This document shows positions 41,945 through 49,250 of a stretch of 49,250 nt of DNA, piece by piece (within the stretch, counting starts at the first letter, position 1; every line of letters starts with the position of its first letter). The DNA comes from Arcicella sp. Lineage in GTDB: Bacteria > Bacteroidota > Bacteroidia > Cytophagales > Spirosomataceae. The stretch spans positions 1 to 49,250 of the forward strand of contig JANXML010000261.1 of assembly GCA_025354645.1 (NCBI GenBank), given 5' to 3'. A program made the translations under genes and the position numbers. The notes under the pieces were generated by a model. That model made no database searches. It was not told the origin of the DNA and saw only the letters and a program-made list of their open reading frames with translations.

Positions 41945-42799
41945 TTATTTCACCGCCACTTTTTCACCCTGTGCCTCTTTGGCATTGGCAGGTTTTGTGC
42001 CTTGCATGGTGGCAATGTAGCTCACCACGTGCTGTACTTGAATGGGATTCAAGGTTTTTTTCCAGGCAATCATGCCCTTTTCAGCTACACCCTCGGTTAT
42101 GGTATGAAAAATTTCTTTGGTTGAACCTCCGTGTAGCCAATATTCATCGGTCAGGTTTGGACCAACGCCCCCTTGTCCTTTATCGCCATGACACGCCACA
42201 CAACTTTGGGTATAAATTTTATTGCCATCTTCCACCGACTTGGCATCGGTCAAGAGCTTAACATTATTTTCATTGACTGAATTGGCAAATTTTTTCATAT
42301 ACGCTTCGTGAGCTTTATCGGCAACGGCAATTTCTTCGGCATATTCGTGAGTCATAATTTGCCCATTGCCAATCACATGGAAATTGACGAGATAAACTAC
42401 TGAAATTGCGATTGTTCCATAAAAAAGATACATAAACCAAGGAGGCGTAGGATTATCCAATTCTGCAATACCATCGAATTCATGCTTAATCATCAAATCC
42501 TTTTCCATCGAAAGGGGCTTCAAACTCCCCAATTTTTGCCAAAAAGTACGATTCTGCATTGCTTGTGTATAGGCTGATTCTTCTTCTATTTGTGGTTTTA
42601 GAAGCACCTTAGCCAATTTTTGCAAGGTAAGCATTACCACCAACAAAGCAACAGACATGATGAGTATCGCAAAAATTAGGAAAATTTCAGATAACGATAA
42701 TCCTGCAATATTGGTTGTTAAAATTTGTTTGCTTGGTAGCATTGCTCCGTTTACGCTGTAAGCTCCCAAGATAAACGGAAGGATTAATATGTTTTTCAT
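41945..42799 (-). CDS. ccoP: cbb3 oxidase subunit III, mono-haem cytochrome c
   Basis: 284 aa. Hydrophobic N-terminus (signal or helix, 1-20), transmembrane helices at about 37-60 and 125-145, then a cytochrome c domain with a single haem site C-V-A-C-H-G and the distal Met in E-K-G-M-I-A-W-K-K. Proteobacterial CcoP has two haem sites; this one has only one, which is common in Bacteroidota. It carries electrons from quinol:cytochrome c oxidoreductase to CcoO/CcoN. Its ATG overlaps the ccoQ stop (ATGA). Confidence 0.94.
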   Translation of the reverse strand: MKNILILPFILGAYSVNGAMLPSKQILTTNIAGLSLSEIFLIFAILIMSVALLVVMLTLQKLAKVLLKPQIEEESAYTQAMQNRTFWQKLGSLKPLSMEKDLMIKHEFDGIAELDNPTPPWFMYLFYGTIAISVVYLVNFHVIGNGQIMTHEYAEEIAVADKAHEAYMKKFANSVNENNVKLLTDAKSVEDGNKIYTQSCVACHGDKGQGGVGPNLTDEYWLHGGSTKEIFHTITEGVAEKGMIAWKKTLNPIQVQHVVSYIATMQGTKPANAKEAQGEKVAVK

Positions 42800-42972
42800 T
42801 GGTCTGTGTTTTGTTCTTCGTTGAGCGGTAAATGACTCATGTATTTAACATGGTTCTTATCAATAACAAATAGATAAGTACCCACCAAAATAAAGAATAC
42901 AAAAAATATTAATAAGGAGGTAATCATTGGAATATCAGCTCCTTGTACTTTGTCTAAAAATTGTTTGAACAT
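42796..42972 (-). CDS. ccoQ: cbb3 oxidase subunit IV (CcoQ-like)
   Basis: 58 aa. ATG at 42972, stop overlapping the ccoP start by 4 bp (ATGA). Soluble N-terminus M-F-K-Q-F-L-D-K-V-Q-G, one transmembrane helix (P-M-I-T-S-L-L-I-F-F-V-F-F-I-L-V-G-T-Y), then a charged cytoplasmic tail with H-V-K-Y-M-S-H-L-P-L. Size, topology and place between ccoNO and ccoP identify it. Small CcoQ stabilises the complex. Confidence 0.85.
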   Translation of the reverse strand: MFKQFLDKVQGADIPMITSLLIFFVFFILVGTYLFVIDKNHVKYMSHLPLNEEQNTDQ

Positions 42973-42986
42973 GGTATTAATGTTTA

Positions 42987-45143
42987 TTATTGTCCTTTTT
43001 TGATGTCGGTTCCCAATCGTTGTAAATACGCTATCAGAGCAATTATTTCCCTGTCGTAGGCTACTTTAATCTTTTCTTTTGCTAAATTATCAGCAATTCC
43101 TTTTGCTTGATTGGTCAAATCCTCATTGGCATATTTGATGGCAATGTCGTCATAAGGAACGCCTAATGTTTTCATCGCTTTCAATTTATCTTGCGTTTGC
43201 GAAGTATTAAGTTTTTGTTCCAAAAGCCACTCGTAGGTTGGCATAATTGACCCAGGCGACATAGAAGTTGGGTCTTTCATGTGTTGATAATGCCAAGAAT
43301 CGGGATATTTACCACCTTCACGGTGCAAATCGGGACCCGTTCTTTTCGACCCCCACAAGAACGGATGGTCATATACGAACTCCCCAGCTTTGGAATATTC
43401 CCCATATCGCTCCGTCTCCGAACGGAACGGACGAATCATTTGACTGTGGCAAGAAACGCAACCTTCACGGATGTATAAATCTCGACCTTCCAATTCCAAA
43501 GGCGTATAAGGTTGAACGGCTGCAATAGTTGGAATATTTGACTTAATCATAAACGTAGGAATTATCTCCACGGCTCCACCAATGCCCACCACCACAAACG
43601 ACCAAAATAATAATTGTAAAGGCTTGCGTTCCACCCATTTGTGCCAATATGAATCAACTCCCTCTGCCACATATACTTTTTCAAGAGCGGGTGCTTGGGC
43701 GGGTTCGTTAGCAATCAATTTGCCAATAGCCATCGTTTTGAAAACATTATAAGCCCCTAATAATGCACCAGTTAAGTATAATAATCCTCCCAACGCACGC
43801 AACATATACATTGGAATTACCTGCAAGGTTGTTTCCAAGAAACTGGCATATTTCAAGTTTCCTTCGGCGGTAAATTCTTTCCACATCATACCCTGCGTAA
43901 ATCCAGAAATGTACATGGGTACAGCCCAAAATAAAATGCCTAATGTACCCAACCAAAAGTGGGCGTTCATTAATTTTTTAGAGAAAATCTCTCTGCCGTA
44001 CATTTTAGGAATCATGTAGTATATTACGGCAAAAGATAGAAAACCATTCCAGCCCAAAGCTCCTACGTGTACGTGAGCAGGAATCCAGTCAGTGTAGTGT
44101 GCAATGGCATTAATATTTTTGAAGGATAAAAGAGGACCTTCAAAAGTTGCCATACCGTAGGCGGTTATGCCTACAACCATCATTTTGAGTCGTGGGTCTT
44201 CACGAACTTTGTCCCAAGCTCCTCTCAAAGTCAATAATCCGTTTATCATTCCACCCCAAGACGGGGCAATCAACATTACCGAAAATACTGTTCCCAATGA
44301 TTGAGCCCAATCTGGTAAACTGGTATAAAGTAAGTGGTGAGGACCCGCCCAGATGTATAAAAATATCAATGACCAAAAGTGTAAAATGGATAATTTATAA
44401 GAATAAACGGGTCTGTTAGCCATTTTTGGTAAATAATAATACATCAAACCCAAGAAAGGCGTTGTCAGGAAAAAAGCCACTGCATTGTGTCCGTACCACC
44501 ATTGAACCAAGGCATCTTGCACCCCCGCATACAAGGAATAACTTTTGGTTAAAGAAACAGGGATTGCTAATGAATTGACAATATGAAGCATGGCAACCGT
44601 AACAAACGTAGCAATGTAAAACCAAATGGCAACGTACAAATGGCGTTCACGGCGTTTGAAAATTGTGCCAAACATATTGATACCAAAAACTACCCAAATC
44701 AAGGTAATGGCAATATCAATGGGCCATTCCAATTCTGCGTATTCTTTGGAGGTACTCATGCCCAAAGGCAATGTGATGGCTGCGGCAACAATAATGAGTT
44801 GCCACCCCCAAAAGTGAATTTTGGAAAGCAAATCACTATAAAGTCGTGCCTTACAAAGACGTTGAAGCGAATAATAAATTCCCGCAAAAATGGCATTTCC
44901 CACAAAGGCAAAAATCACAGCGTTGGTGTGTAACGCCCGAATACGCCCAAAAGTGAAATATTGCGTAACATTTGCACCAGGCCAAAAAAGTTGCGTGGCA
45001 ATAAGAACCCCAACCAATAACCCCACAATGGCAAAAATGATGGAAGCCAAAGCAAAGTTTCTGACTATTTTATTGTCGTATTCAAAATGCTCAATTATTG
45101 AATTTTGAGAACTTACAGCGGTATTTTCGTAATTTGCTATCAT
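42987..45143 (-). CDS. ccoNO: cbb3 cytochrome oxidase, fused catalytic (CcoN) and mono-haem (CcoO) subunits
   Basis: 718 aa. Residues 1-480 are CcoN: 12 transmembrane helices with the low-spin haem His in I-R-A-L-H-T-N-A-V, copper/haem b3 ligands in Q-W-W-Y-G-H-N-A-V-A and G-P-H-H-L-L-Y-T, and P-A-H-V-H-V-G-A-L-G-W-N-G. Residues about 500-718 are CcoO: one anchor helix and a haem c site C-V-S-C-H-S-Q-M-I-R-P-F. Fusion of the two subunits is characteristic of Bacteroidota. It reduces O2 with high affinity at the cytoplasmic membrane. Preceded by a 39-aa Cys-rich microprotein gene whose stop is 4 bp upstream. Confidence 0.96.
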   Translation of the reverse strand: MIANYENTAVSSQNSIIEHFEYDNKIVRNFALASIIFAIVGLLVGVLIATQLFWPGANVTQYFTFGRIRALHTNAVIFAFVGNAIFAGIYYSLQRLCKARLYSDLLSKIHFWGWQLIIVAAAITLPLGMSTSKEYAELEWPIDIAITLIWVVFGINMFGTIFKRRERHLYVAIWFYIATFVTVAMLHIVNSLAIPVSLTKSYSLYAGVQDALVQWWYGHNAVAFFLTTPFLGLMYYYLPKMANRPVYSYKLSILHFWSLIFLYIWAGPHHLLYTSLPDWAQSLGTVFSVMLIAPSWGGMINGLLTLRGAWDKVREDPRLKMMVVGITAYGMATFEGPLLSFKNINAIAHYTDWIPAHVHVGALGWNGFLSFAVIYYMIPKMYGREIFSKKLMNAHFWLGTLGILFWAVPMYISGFTQGMMWKEFTAEGNLKYASFLETTLQVIPMYMLRALGGLLYLTGALLGAYNVFKTMAIGKLIANEPAQAPALEKVYVAEGVDSYWHKWVERKPLQLLFWSFVVVGIGGAVEIIPTFMIKSNIPTIAAVQPYTPLELEGRDLYIREGCVSCHSQMIRPFRSETERYGEYSKAGEFVYDHPFLWGSKRTGPDLHREGGKYPDSWHYQHMKDPTSMSPGSIMPTYEWLLEQKLNTSQTQDKLKAMKTLGVPYDDIAIKYANEDLTNQAKGIADNLAKEKIKVAYDREIIALIAYLQRLGTDIKKGQ

Positions 45144-45147
45144 AAAA

Positions 45148-45267
45148 TTAATCTTGGTTTGTTTGGTACAATTTGCTTGTTTTTAGGGCTTTGCAACGAC
45201 CACATTCTTTGTCGCACTTGCATTTTTTTTGTTCAAAATTGCTCATAGGGTGGGGGTGATTTTTCAT
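45148..45267 (-). CDS. 39-aa Cys-rich microprotein in the cbb3 operon
   Basis: Frame from ATG 45267 to the TAA at 45148; an internal ATG at 45246 would give 32 aa. Middle: K-K-C-K-C-D-K-E-C-G-R-C-K-A-L-K, i.e. C-x-C-x3-C-x2-C in a Lys-rich context, with two His near the N-terminus (K-N-H-P-H-P-M). It lies 15 bp after the ccoS stop and 4 bp before ccoNO. Spacing and frame fit an operonic gene. The four clustered Cys could hold a metal such as Cu(I) or Zn, and it may assist copper delivery. I do not recognise the family; function is inference. Confidence 0.6.
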   Translation of the reverse strand: MKNHPHPMSNFEQKKCKCDKECGRCKALKTSKLYQTNQD

Positions 45268-45282
45268 GATTTTGTCGTTTTT

Positions 45283-45426
45283 TTACTTCTCATCTTCCAA
45301 TAAAATCCTCATAGCTGGCGTGTGTAAGTCATCATTTTGCCCTTTTGACATTGACCACAAGAAAGCTCCCAAAAAACCCAGAGCCATGAGAAGACTTATA
45401 CCAATCATGAAGAAAATTATTTGCAT
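45283..45426 (-). CDS. ccoS: CcoS, cbb3 oxidase maturation protein
   Basis: 47 aa. One transmembrane helix (M-Q-I-I-F-F-M-I-G-I-S-L-L-M-A-L-G-F-L-G-A-F-L-W) followed by W-S-M-S-K-G-Q-N-D-D-L-H-T-P-A-M-R-I-L, the conserved CcoS tail (G-Q-(F/Y/N)-D-D-x-x-x-P-A). It is needed for cofactor (haem b/Cu) insertion in CcoN. First gene of the cbb3 operon, 22 bp downstream of a consensus -7 box. Confidence 0.93.
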   Translation of the reverse strand: MQIIFFMIGISLLMALGFLGAFLWSMSKGQNDDLHTPAMRILLEDEK

Positions 45427-45447
45427 GGGATGAGTAATTTGTTTCTA

Positions 45448-45476
45448 CAAATTTAGAGGAAACAAGTTGGAGACAA
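45448..45476 (-). promoter_or_regulatory. Promoter of the cbb3 operon
   Basis: Minus strand TTG (45476-45474), 18 bp, then TAAATTTG (45455-45448), an exact TAnnTTTG box. A GTTTC/GAAAC dyad (45441-45463) overlaps the -7 box and may be an operator. No TGAT-N4-ATCA site was found here. Confidence 0.6.
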
Positions 45477-45501
45477 CATGAGGAGAATCAAAGATAGAAG
45501 A

Positions 45502-45533
45502 GAGATTCGTCAGTTTAAAAACTGACGAATCTC
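45502..45533. repeat. 15-bp palindrome of the GATTCGTCAG family
   Basis: GAGATTCGTCAGTTT and its perfect complement (45519-45533) around 2 nt, forming a 15-bp stem upstream of the cbb3 promoter. Shares the GATTCGTCAG core with 7874-7951. It could insulate the operon from read-through. Confidence 0.8.
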
Positions 45534-45666
45534 ATATTTTTGTTTTACTTAACATAACTAAAATTATACAACTTTTTTGAATGATGAAAAAAAGAGATAA
45601 ATGAATTAAAAAATCTAATTAATTCTTGTATACTTGGTTCCGTTTGGTAATTAAATTCCCCCAAAT

Positions 45667-46260
45667 TTGATTAATCATATCCAAATCGTTAATTTCAATT
45701 ATTCATTAGATTTACTAAATATTAATAACGTTTTAATGGTCGCATTTACCTTTGGAAAATCTTTTCCACTTCATGATAAAGCAAACGGAACAGAATATTG
45801 CCGAGCAGATTTAACGGACTCCTTCTTTGATATTTGTTATTATTTCCCCTTTGTGGATGAACGACACATCAAGGCTTGGGGCAAGGACTCATTCAAATAC
45901 GGGGTTTTTGAAGCTCACGATATTCCGTTTTTCTTGGTATAATTTGAAGTCGATGGAAAGCGTTGGTGTTTTGATTTATCCTTAAATGTCCATCATATTC
46001 TGGACGATGATGTTGACCTTTGGTTAAATTCAGCGGGTAAAATCATTCGGTTATACCTAATTGAAGGTAATACCAATATCCTTAAAGGTATGCGAATGAT
46101 TAGCATTAATAAAGATGCCGCCAATTACATTCGAGATATTTGTGAAGAGCAATATGCTAATTATGAAAGTGTGCAAGCGGTTGATGCCAAAATTGATAAA
46201 ATTATTGACTCTATTTCTACCGCCGAAATGATCCAAAAAACAAAAATGTTAAAGACTTAA
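45667..46260 (+). pseudogene. Unknown protein gene with a premature in-frame stop
   Basis: The frame runs to 46260 and is interrupted once, by a TAA at 45940-45942 (after I-P-F-F-L-V). The reading frame downstream stays open and protein-like (F-E-V-D-G-K-R-W-C-F-D-L-S-L-N-V-H-H-I-L ... Q-K-T-K-M-L-K-T). The probable true start is the ATG at 45736 (M-V-A-F-T-F-G-K-S-F-P-L). The intact product would be about 174 aa, cytosolic, family unknown. A GAA or CAA to TAA change would explain it. Next genes are on the same strand. Confidence 0.7.
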
Positions 46261-46332
46261 TAATTTGAAATTTTTGGTAAAAAGCATCACTTAGCAGATA
46301 AATATTTTGAGGGAAAATAAAAATCAAACGAT

Positions 46333-46533
46333 ATGACTTACGGAGAAAAAATTGCCGAAATGAAAAAAACGATTGCCACCTTATATGATGATGCTGAATG
46401 GCTCAGAGATATGGCAACGATGGATGAAAAAAAATACTGGAATGAATTTAGGAAAGTAATTTACGATGTTGATAAACCATTGAGAGGATTACAACACGCT
46501 ATTTCTGAAAAAAGAGAAAATACGGAGATATAA
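46333..46533 (+). CDS. Small helical protein, unknown
   Basis: 66 aa, intact, ATG at 46333. Charged, helical (G-E-K-I-A-E-M-K-K-T-I-A-T-L-Y-D-D-A-E-W-L-R-D-M), no Cys, no membrane part. It lies between two damaged genes in the same orientation (72 bp after, 37 bp before), so it may belong to the same accessory operon. No family recognised. Confidence 0.55.
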   Translation: MTYGEKIAEMKKTIATLYDDAEWLRDMATMDEKKYWNEFRKVIYDVDKPLRGLQHAISEKRENTEI

Positions 46534-46570
46534 TTAGACTGCCTTTATCTCTAAACAAAAGAAATTCATT

Positions 46571-47213
46571 ATGACAGCAACCATCGCCTTCGATGCTCCC
46601 AACACTAATACTGCCCTATCCACAGTCAATAAATTTATCCAAAATGTTCAAACTAAATTCTTAGGAGTTATAGTGAATAAGGATAAAATCCAAGAAATGT
46701 TCCCTTTGATTTTTAAAAAGAATGCCAAGCATTTAATGGATAAATACGTGGGTTATAGAGATTTCGCCCCCTTCTTTTTGAATTTAGATAATGATTGCAA
46801 AGCTGATTTATTGGCTTATTTGGGTATTGAAGGAGCAAAAGATTATCCAATTATTGAAGAAACACACATCCAAAAATTAGAAGCCAAGCATCCAGCCATT
46901 ACGGCTTATGGGAAAAAAGTAGCTATGTACTATCTATTGGCGACAGTTTCTAAGTTTTGATGGTACGTTGAACCAATATCAATTGTACCCAATGGTTTTG
47001 GTTATGCTTCAAAAAATACTCCTCTTTTTCAATAACCGAGGCATCGTAAAAAATGTGGACGGTTTTGTGAACGAAGATTTCAACGAATATTTATTAACCT
47101 ACCAAGGTGATACTTTTGGAAATTACACCAATTGGACCGCCTTTTGGCAAGGCTTAAATGAAAATACCCAAAAGGCATTATTGCATCATATTTTACACGT
47201 GTATCGTGGGTAA
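46571..47213 (+). pseudogene. Unknown gene split by a 1-nt frameshift
   Basis: The first part (46571-46960, 129 aa) ends prematurely in K-F-stop at the run TTTT (46955-46958). Dropping one T restores a frame that continues K-F-D-G-T-L-N-Q-Y-Q-L-Y-P to 47213, giving a 213-aa protein with L-L-A-T-V-S-K-F and F-F-N-N-R-G-I-V-K-N-V-D-G-F. The second part has no ATG of its own near the start. Cause: real mutation or homopolymer sequencing error. No family recognised; predicted cytosolic and helical. Confidence 0.75.
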
Positions 47214-47323
47214 AGAAGGTACTAATTTTCAAGTTTTTGTTAAACAAAAATGCCTTTTCATTTGAAATTGAGCGGGTTTTTGTGTAAATTTAAGGTAAAT
47301 AAACATTTAAAATTTACCCAAAA

Positions 47324-47569
47324 ATGAGTGCCATTTTCAGCAATATCAAACTCTTAACGCTCTACGATACCAAGCGTAAGAAAGTCCGTGTTCGTCCGAT
47401 GGCGGGGCAAAGCATTCCAGAATTGTGGGTTAGTTGTTCCAGAAAACAACGCAATCAAATGAACGTTGGAACGGTTTTCAAGATGGATGTGAAATTGATT
47501 GAATCAGAGAAGCGGAAGCCCTACCTAATAGCGACCAAGAAGATTTTGGGACAGTTGAGTTTATTTTGA
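47324..47569 (+). CDS. Small basic protein, unknown, possible OB-like fold
   Basis: 81 aa. Predicted beta-rich and basic (I-K-L-L-T-L-Y-D-T-K-R-K-K-V-R-V-R-P-M, V-G-T-V-F-K-M-D-V-K-L-I-E, P-Y-L-I-A-T-K-K), which would suit a nucleic-acid-binding barrel; no motif proves this. A TTTG / 20 bp / TAAATTTA promoter-like pair lies at 47261-47292 upstream. Intact, same strand as the damaged genes before it. Confidence 0.55.
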   Translation: MSAIFSNIKLLTLYDTKRKKVRVRPMAGQSIPELWVSCSRKQRNQMNVGTVFKMDVKLIESEKRKPYLIATKKILGQLSLF

Positions 47570-47657
47570 GTAGCATGAATTTTATTAATATTACGGCAAA
47601 AAATCAAAATATTGCCATAATGTAAATTATGCAAAGACGTGAGGGAATAAAGAAGTT

Positions 47658-47932
47658 TTAAAAGTAAGGATATTCTTCATTGGGGAATTTCTCTTTAAAT
47701 CTTTCGTATTCCAAACAAGAATCCTTCTCTGAAAATTGCCAATTCTTCGATTTTTTTGTCTTTGTAGTTCCTCCTTTTCTTTGATTGCAAATGTATCTCG
47801 TTCCAGAAATGATAGATATGCTTTGAACAAGGTTTCAAAGAGATTGGGTGTTTTCAAAAATCGGACAATGTAAATCACCATCGAAATGAAAACCCCGAGT
47901 AAGAAGACGATGAATATGATTTTTTCAGTCAT
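47658..47932 (-). pseudogene. Small membrane-anchored protein gene with a homopolymer frameshift
   Basis: ATG at 47932; one transmembrane helix (I-I-F-I-V-F-L-L-G-V-F-I-S-M-V-I-Y-I-V), then a charged tail. At the A-run read from 47757-47751 (7 A) the frame changes to one running past the natural-looking end. Adding one A restores W-Q-F-S-E-K-D-S-C-L-E-Y-E-R-F-K-E-K-F-P-N-E-E-Y-P-Y-F and a TAA at 47658 (91 aa). Its start lies 3 bp after the reconstructed end of the upstream gene, so the two form an operon. Confidence 0.65.
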
Positions 47933-47935
47933 AAA

Positions 47936-48273
47936 TCAAATGTTTTTCCAAATGACTAAATCTTCCGAAGAAAGATGCTCTTTCATATACTCTTCTAAAC
48001 CAATGTCATTGAGTTCCATGTAAAAACGTTTGAACGGGAATGAAAGTATGCCTTTTCAAATCCTTCCTTACGAAAAACAGTGGCTTCTCGTTCTGGTAAG
48101 CCCATTAACCAGTCTTTCCAATCTTGCTGAGTGGGTTCAAATTTTATTCCATCCCCCCTATGATATTGTGCAACAACAATGCCTATACGAAGTGTTCGCT
48201 CCATTTCAACTCGAAATTCTCCTTCAAATTGACTAAGATATTTTAGTTGACTTTCCGTGAAATTTATGTTCAT
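47936..48273 (-). pseudogene. Unknown cytosolic protein gene with a homopolymer frameshift
   Basis: ATG at 48273; 92 codons in the present frame. At the A-run 48056-48053 one base appears missing; restoring it gives E-K-G-I-L-S-F-P-F-K-R-F-Y-M-E-L-N-D-I-G-L-E-E-Y-M and a TGA at 47936, 112 aa in total. The N-terminal part (F-T-E-S-Q-L-K-Y-L-S-Q-F-E-G-E-F-R-V-E-M-E-R-T) is acidic and helical. No family recognised. Confidence 0.65.
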
Positions 48274-48324
48274 TTTGAAATTTTTATCCTCTCTAAATTA
48301 CGAAAATTTGATAACATATACAAA

Positions 48325-48381
48325 ATATTAATTATTGGCACTAAAATTAATTTGATGCCAATAATTAATATATTATCTTTG
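48325..48381 (+). promoter_or_regulatory. Promoter with a palindromic operator for the AbiEi-like gene
   Basis: TTTG at 48351-48354, 19 bp, then TATCTTTG at 48374-48381: both boxes match the Bacteroidota consensus. Perfect 16-bp inverted arms (48325-48340 and 48356-48371, 15-bp spacer) straddle the -33 box, an arrangement typical of an autoregulated toxin-antitoxin operator. Confidence 0.75.
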
Positions 48382-48410
48382 AGTATGAAACAAGGAAACT
48401 TCATTAATCC

Positions 48411-49145
48411 ATGAAAACACACAGTTTACATATCAGTGATTTACGTCCATTTTTTGGGGATAATCAAGAAATGGGAAAGGATAATATTGAGCAATATTTA
48501 CGGGTAAAAACGGGGATTGAAAAGACTGAATATATGCTTAATAATTTGGTAAAAAAAGGAATTTTAGAAAGAACGGGACGGGGAAAATATAGTATTGGAT
48601 TGAACAGAAAAAATTATGCTCCACCCTTAGAAAATCAAATAAAAGGCATTTACGGGCTAATTTATGAAGAAAAACCACTACTCGAATGCTGTGTTTGGCG
48701 GACATCCATTGTCAATGAATTTACGTTACATCAACCAGGGCGATTTGCCCAAATGGTCGAAATTGAACGTGACGGATTAGAACCCGTTTTTGATTTGTTA
48801 AGAGATAATTATCCCAACGTATATTTGAGTCCATCGGATGAATTATTGGATAGGTACATTCCCTATCAAAACGATGCAATCATTATCATTCCATTGACAT
48901 CGGAAGCTCCGACCCAAATGATTGATGGCGTAAGGACAGTAACGATTGAAAAACTCTTGGTTGATTTGATTTGCGAACCTAAACTTTATGAAACTTTCCA
49001 AGGCTCAGAATTAAACTATATTTTCAAGGAAGTTTTTGAAAAATATCCCATTAATAAGGACAAAATGTTTCGTTACGCAAGGCGAAGAAAACGGAAAGAT
49101 AAAGTGGAAAATTTTATAAAAATCAGTTTGGAAAAAGAAGACTAA
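48411..49145 (+). CDS. AbiEi-like antitoxin / transcriptional regulator (DUF6577-type)
   Basis: 244 aa. N-terminal winged helix (about 5-65: L-R-P-F-F-G-D ... T-E-Y-M-L-N-N-L-V-K-K-G-I-L-E-R-T-G-R-G-K-Y-S-I), the wing with G-R-G-K-Y being typical of AbiEi antitoxins. The C-terminal domain has C-V-W-R-T-S-I-V-N-E-F-T-L-H-Q-P and V-T-I-E-K-L-L-V-D-L-I-C-E, then a basic tail A-R-R-R-K-R-K-D-K. In type IV AbiE systems such a protein represses its operon through inverted repeats and counters an AbiEii nucleotidyltransferase. The palindrome upstream fits. The toxin would lie past the window end. Confidence 0.75.
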   Translation: MKTHSLHISDLRPFFGDNQEMGKDNIEQYLRVKTGIEKTEYMLNNLVKKGILERTGRGKYSIGLNRKNYAPPLENQIKGIYGLIYEEKPLLECCVWRTSIVNEFTLHQPGRFAQMVEIERDGLEPVFDLLRDNYPNVYLSPSDELLDRYIPYQNDAIIIIPLTSEAPTQMIDGVRTVTIEKLLVDLICEPKLYETFQGSELNYIFKEVFEKYPINKDKMFRYARRRKRKDKVENFIKISLEKED

Positions 49146-49198
49146 TAAGGTATGATTGACAAGGAAATTATAAATTCTCAAAAACATAATCAAAAAGT

Positions 49199-49250
49199 AT
49201 GGCTACCAATAAGGATATAGAAAAAGTAGATAATCTGTTTAATAAGGTAA
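49199..49250 (+). CDS. Start of the next gene, cut by the window edge
   Basis: ATG at 49199 opens M-A-T-N-K-D-I-E-K-V-D-N-L-F-N-K-V and stays open to the edge. A short frame from 49152 (M-I-D-K-E-I-I-N-S-Q-K...) stops after 22 codons. Position suggests the AbiEii-type partner, but too little is visible to confirm. Confidence 0.3.
   Translation, partial: MATNKDIEKVDNLFNKV

Noticed and set aside
45502-45533. FNR-type operator for the cbb3 operon
   Set aside because: The stem is too long and its core is GATTCGTCAG, shared with a post-argG palindrome; it lies upstream of the promoter as a hairpin.
45940-45942. Programmed stop-codon read-through or recoding
   Set aside because: UAA recoding is not known in this group, and neighbouring genes carry other lesions, so mutation is simpler.

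Overview
The window comes from an AT-rich member of the Bacteroidota, most likely the Cytophagales. The signs are a SusC/RagA TonB-linked receptor, a type IX secretion (T9SS) type-B C-terminal sorting domain, a fused CcoN-CcoO cbb3 oxidase subunit, promoters of the TAnnTTTG type, many small porin-like outer-membrane proteins, and an arginine cluster in the Bacteroidota order (GNAT, argG, argC, argD). I do not assign a genus.

Layout. 0-3.1 kb: a small outer-membrane protein and a PpiD/SurA-like periplasmic foldase. 3.5-14.2 kb: an arginine-biosynthesis cluster on the minus strand, read as GNAT acyltransferase, argG, argC, argD. It is broken up by accessory DNA: an HNH nuclease with a small partner gene, a HigBA toxin-antitoxin pair, an orphan antitoxin remnant, a partly duplicated gene and several families of palindromic repeats. 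The GNAT gene has a long, hairpin-rich 5' leader. 14.4-22.3 kb: aat, proB, a lipoprotein, a T9SS cargo protein, a Tat-exported Gfo/Idh/MocA oxidoreductase, an AlkA-like glycosylase and a second GNAT. 22.4-28.6 kb: an orphan SusC receptor, then an IS110-family transposase inside a 1.64 kb unit bounded by perfect 27-bp inverted repeats, then a DUF6544-like membrane protein.

28.7-45.4 kb: a coherent low-oxygen/redox island. One arm holds three tandem universal stress proteins, a zinc alcohol dehydrogenase, a coiled-coil protein and a cupin. Divergent from it are a CcoI-type copper ATPase and a D-lactate dehydrogenase, with a TGAT-N4-ATCA (FNR/CRP-like) site between the two arms. Next come a PAS histidine kinase with a response regulator whose output is a CRP/FNR domain, and a complete cbb3 operon (ccoS, a 39-aa Cys-rich microprotein, ccoNO, ccoQ, ccoP, ccoG, fixH, SafE-like). 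The simplest reading is a self-contained regulon for micro-oxic respiration, fermentation and dormancy-type stress.

45.6-49.25 kb: an accessory region of unknown small genes. Four carry a lesion (one nonsense codon and three 1-nt homopolymer frameshifts). It ends in an AbiEi-like antitoxin gene with a clear promoter/palindromic operator, and its presumed partner runs off the window.
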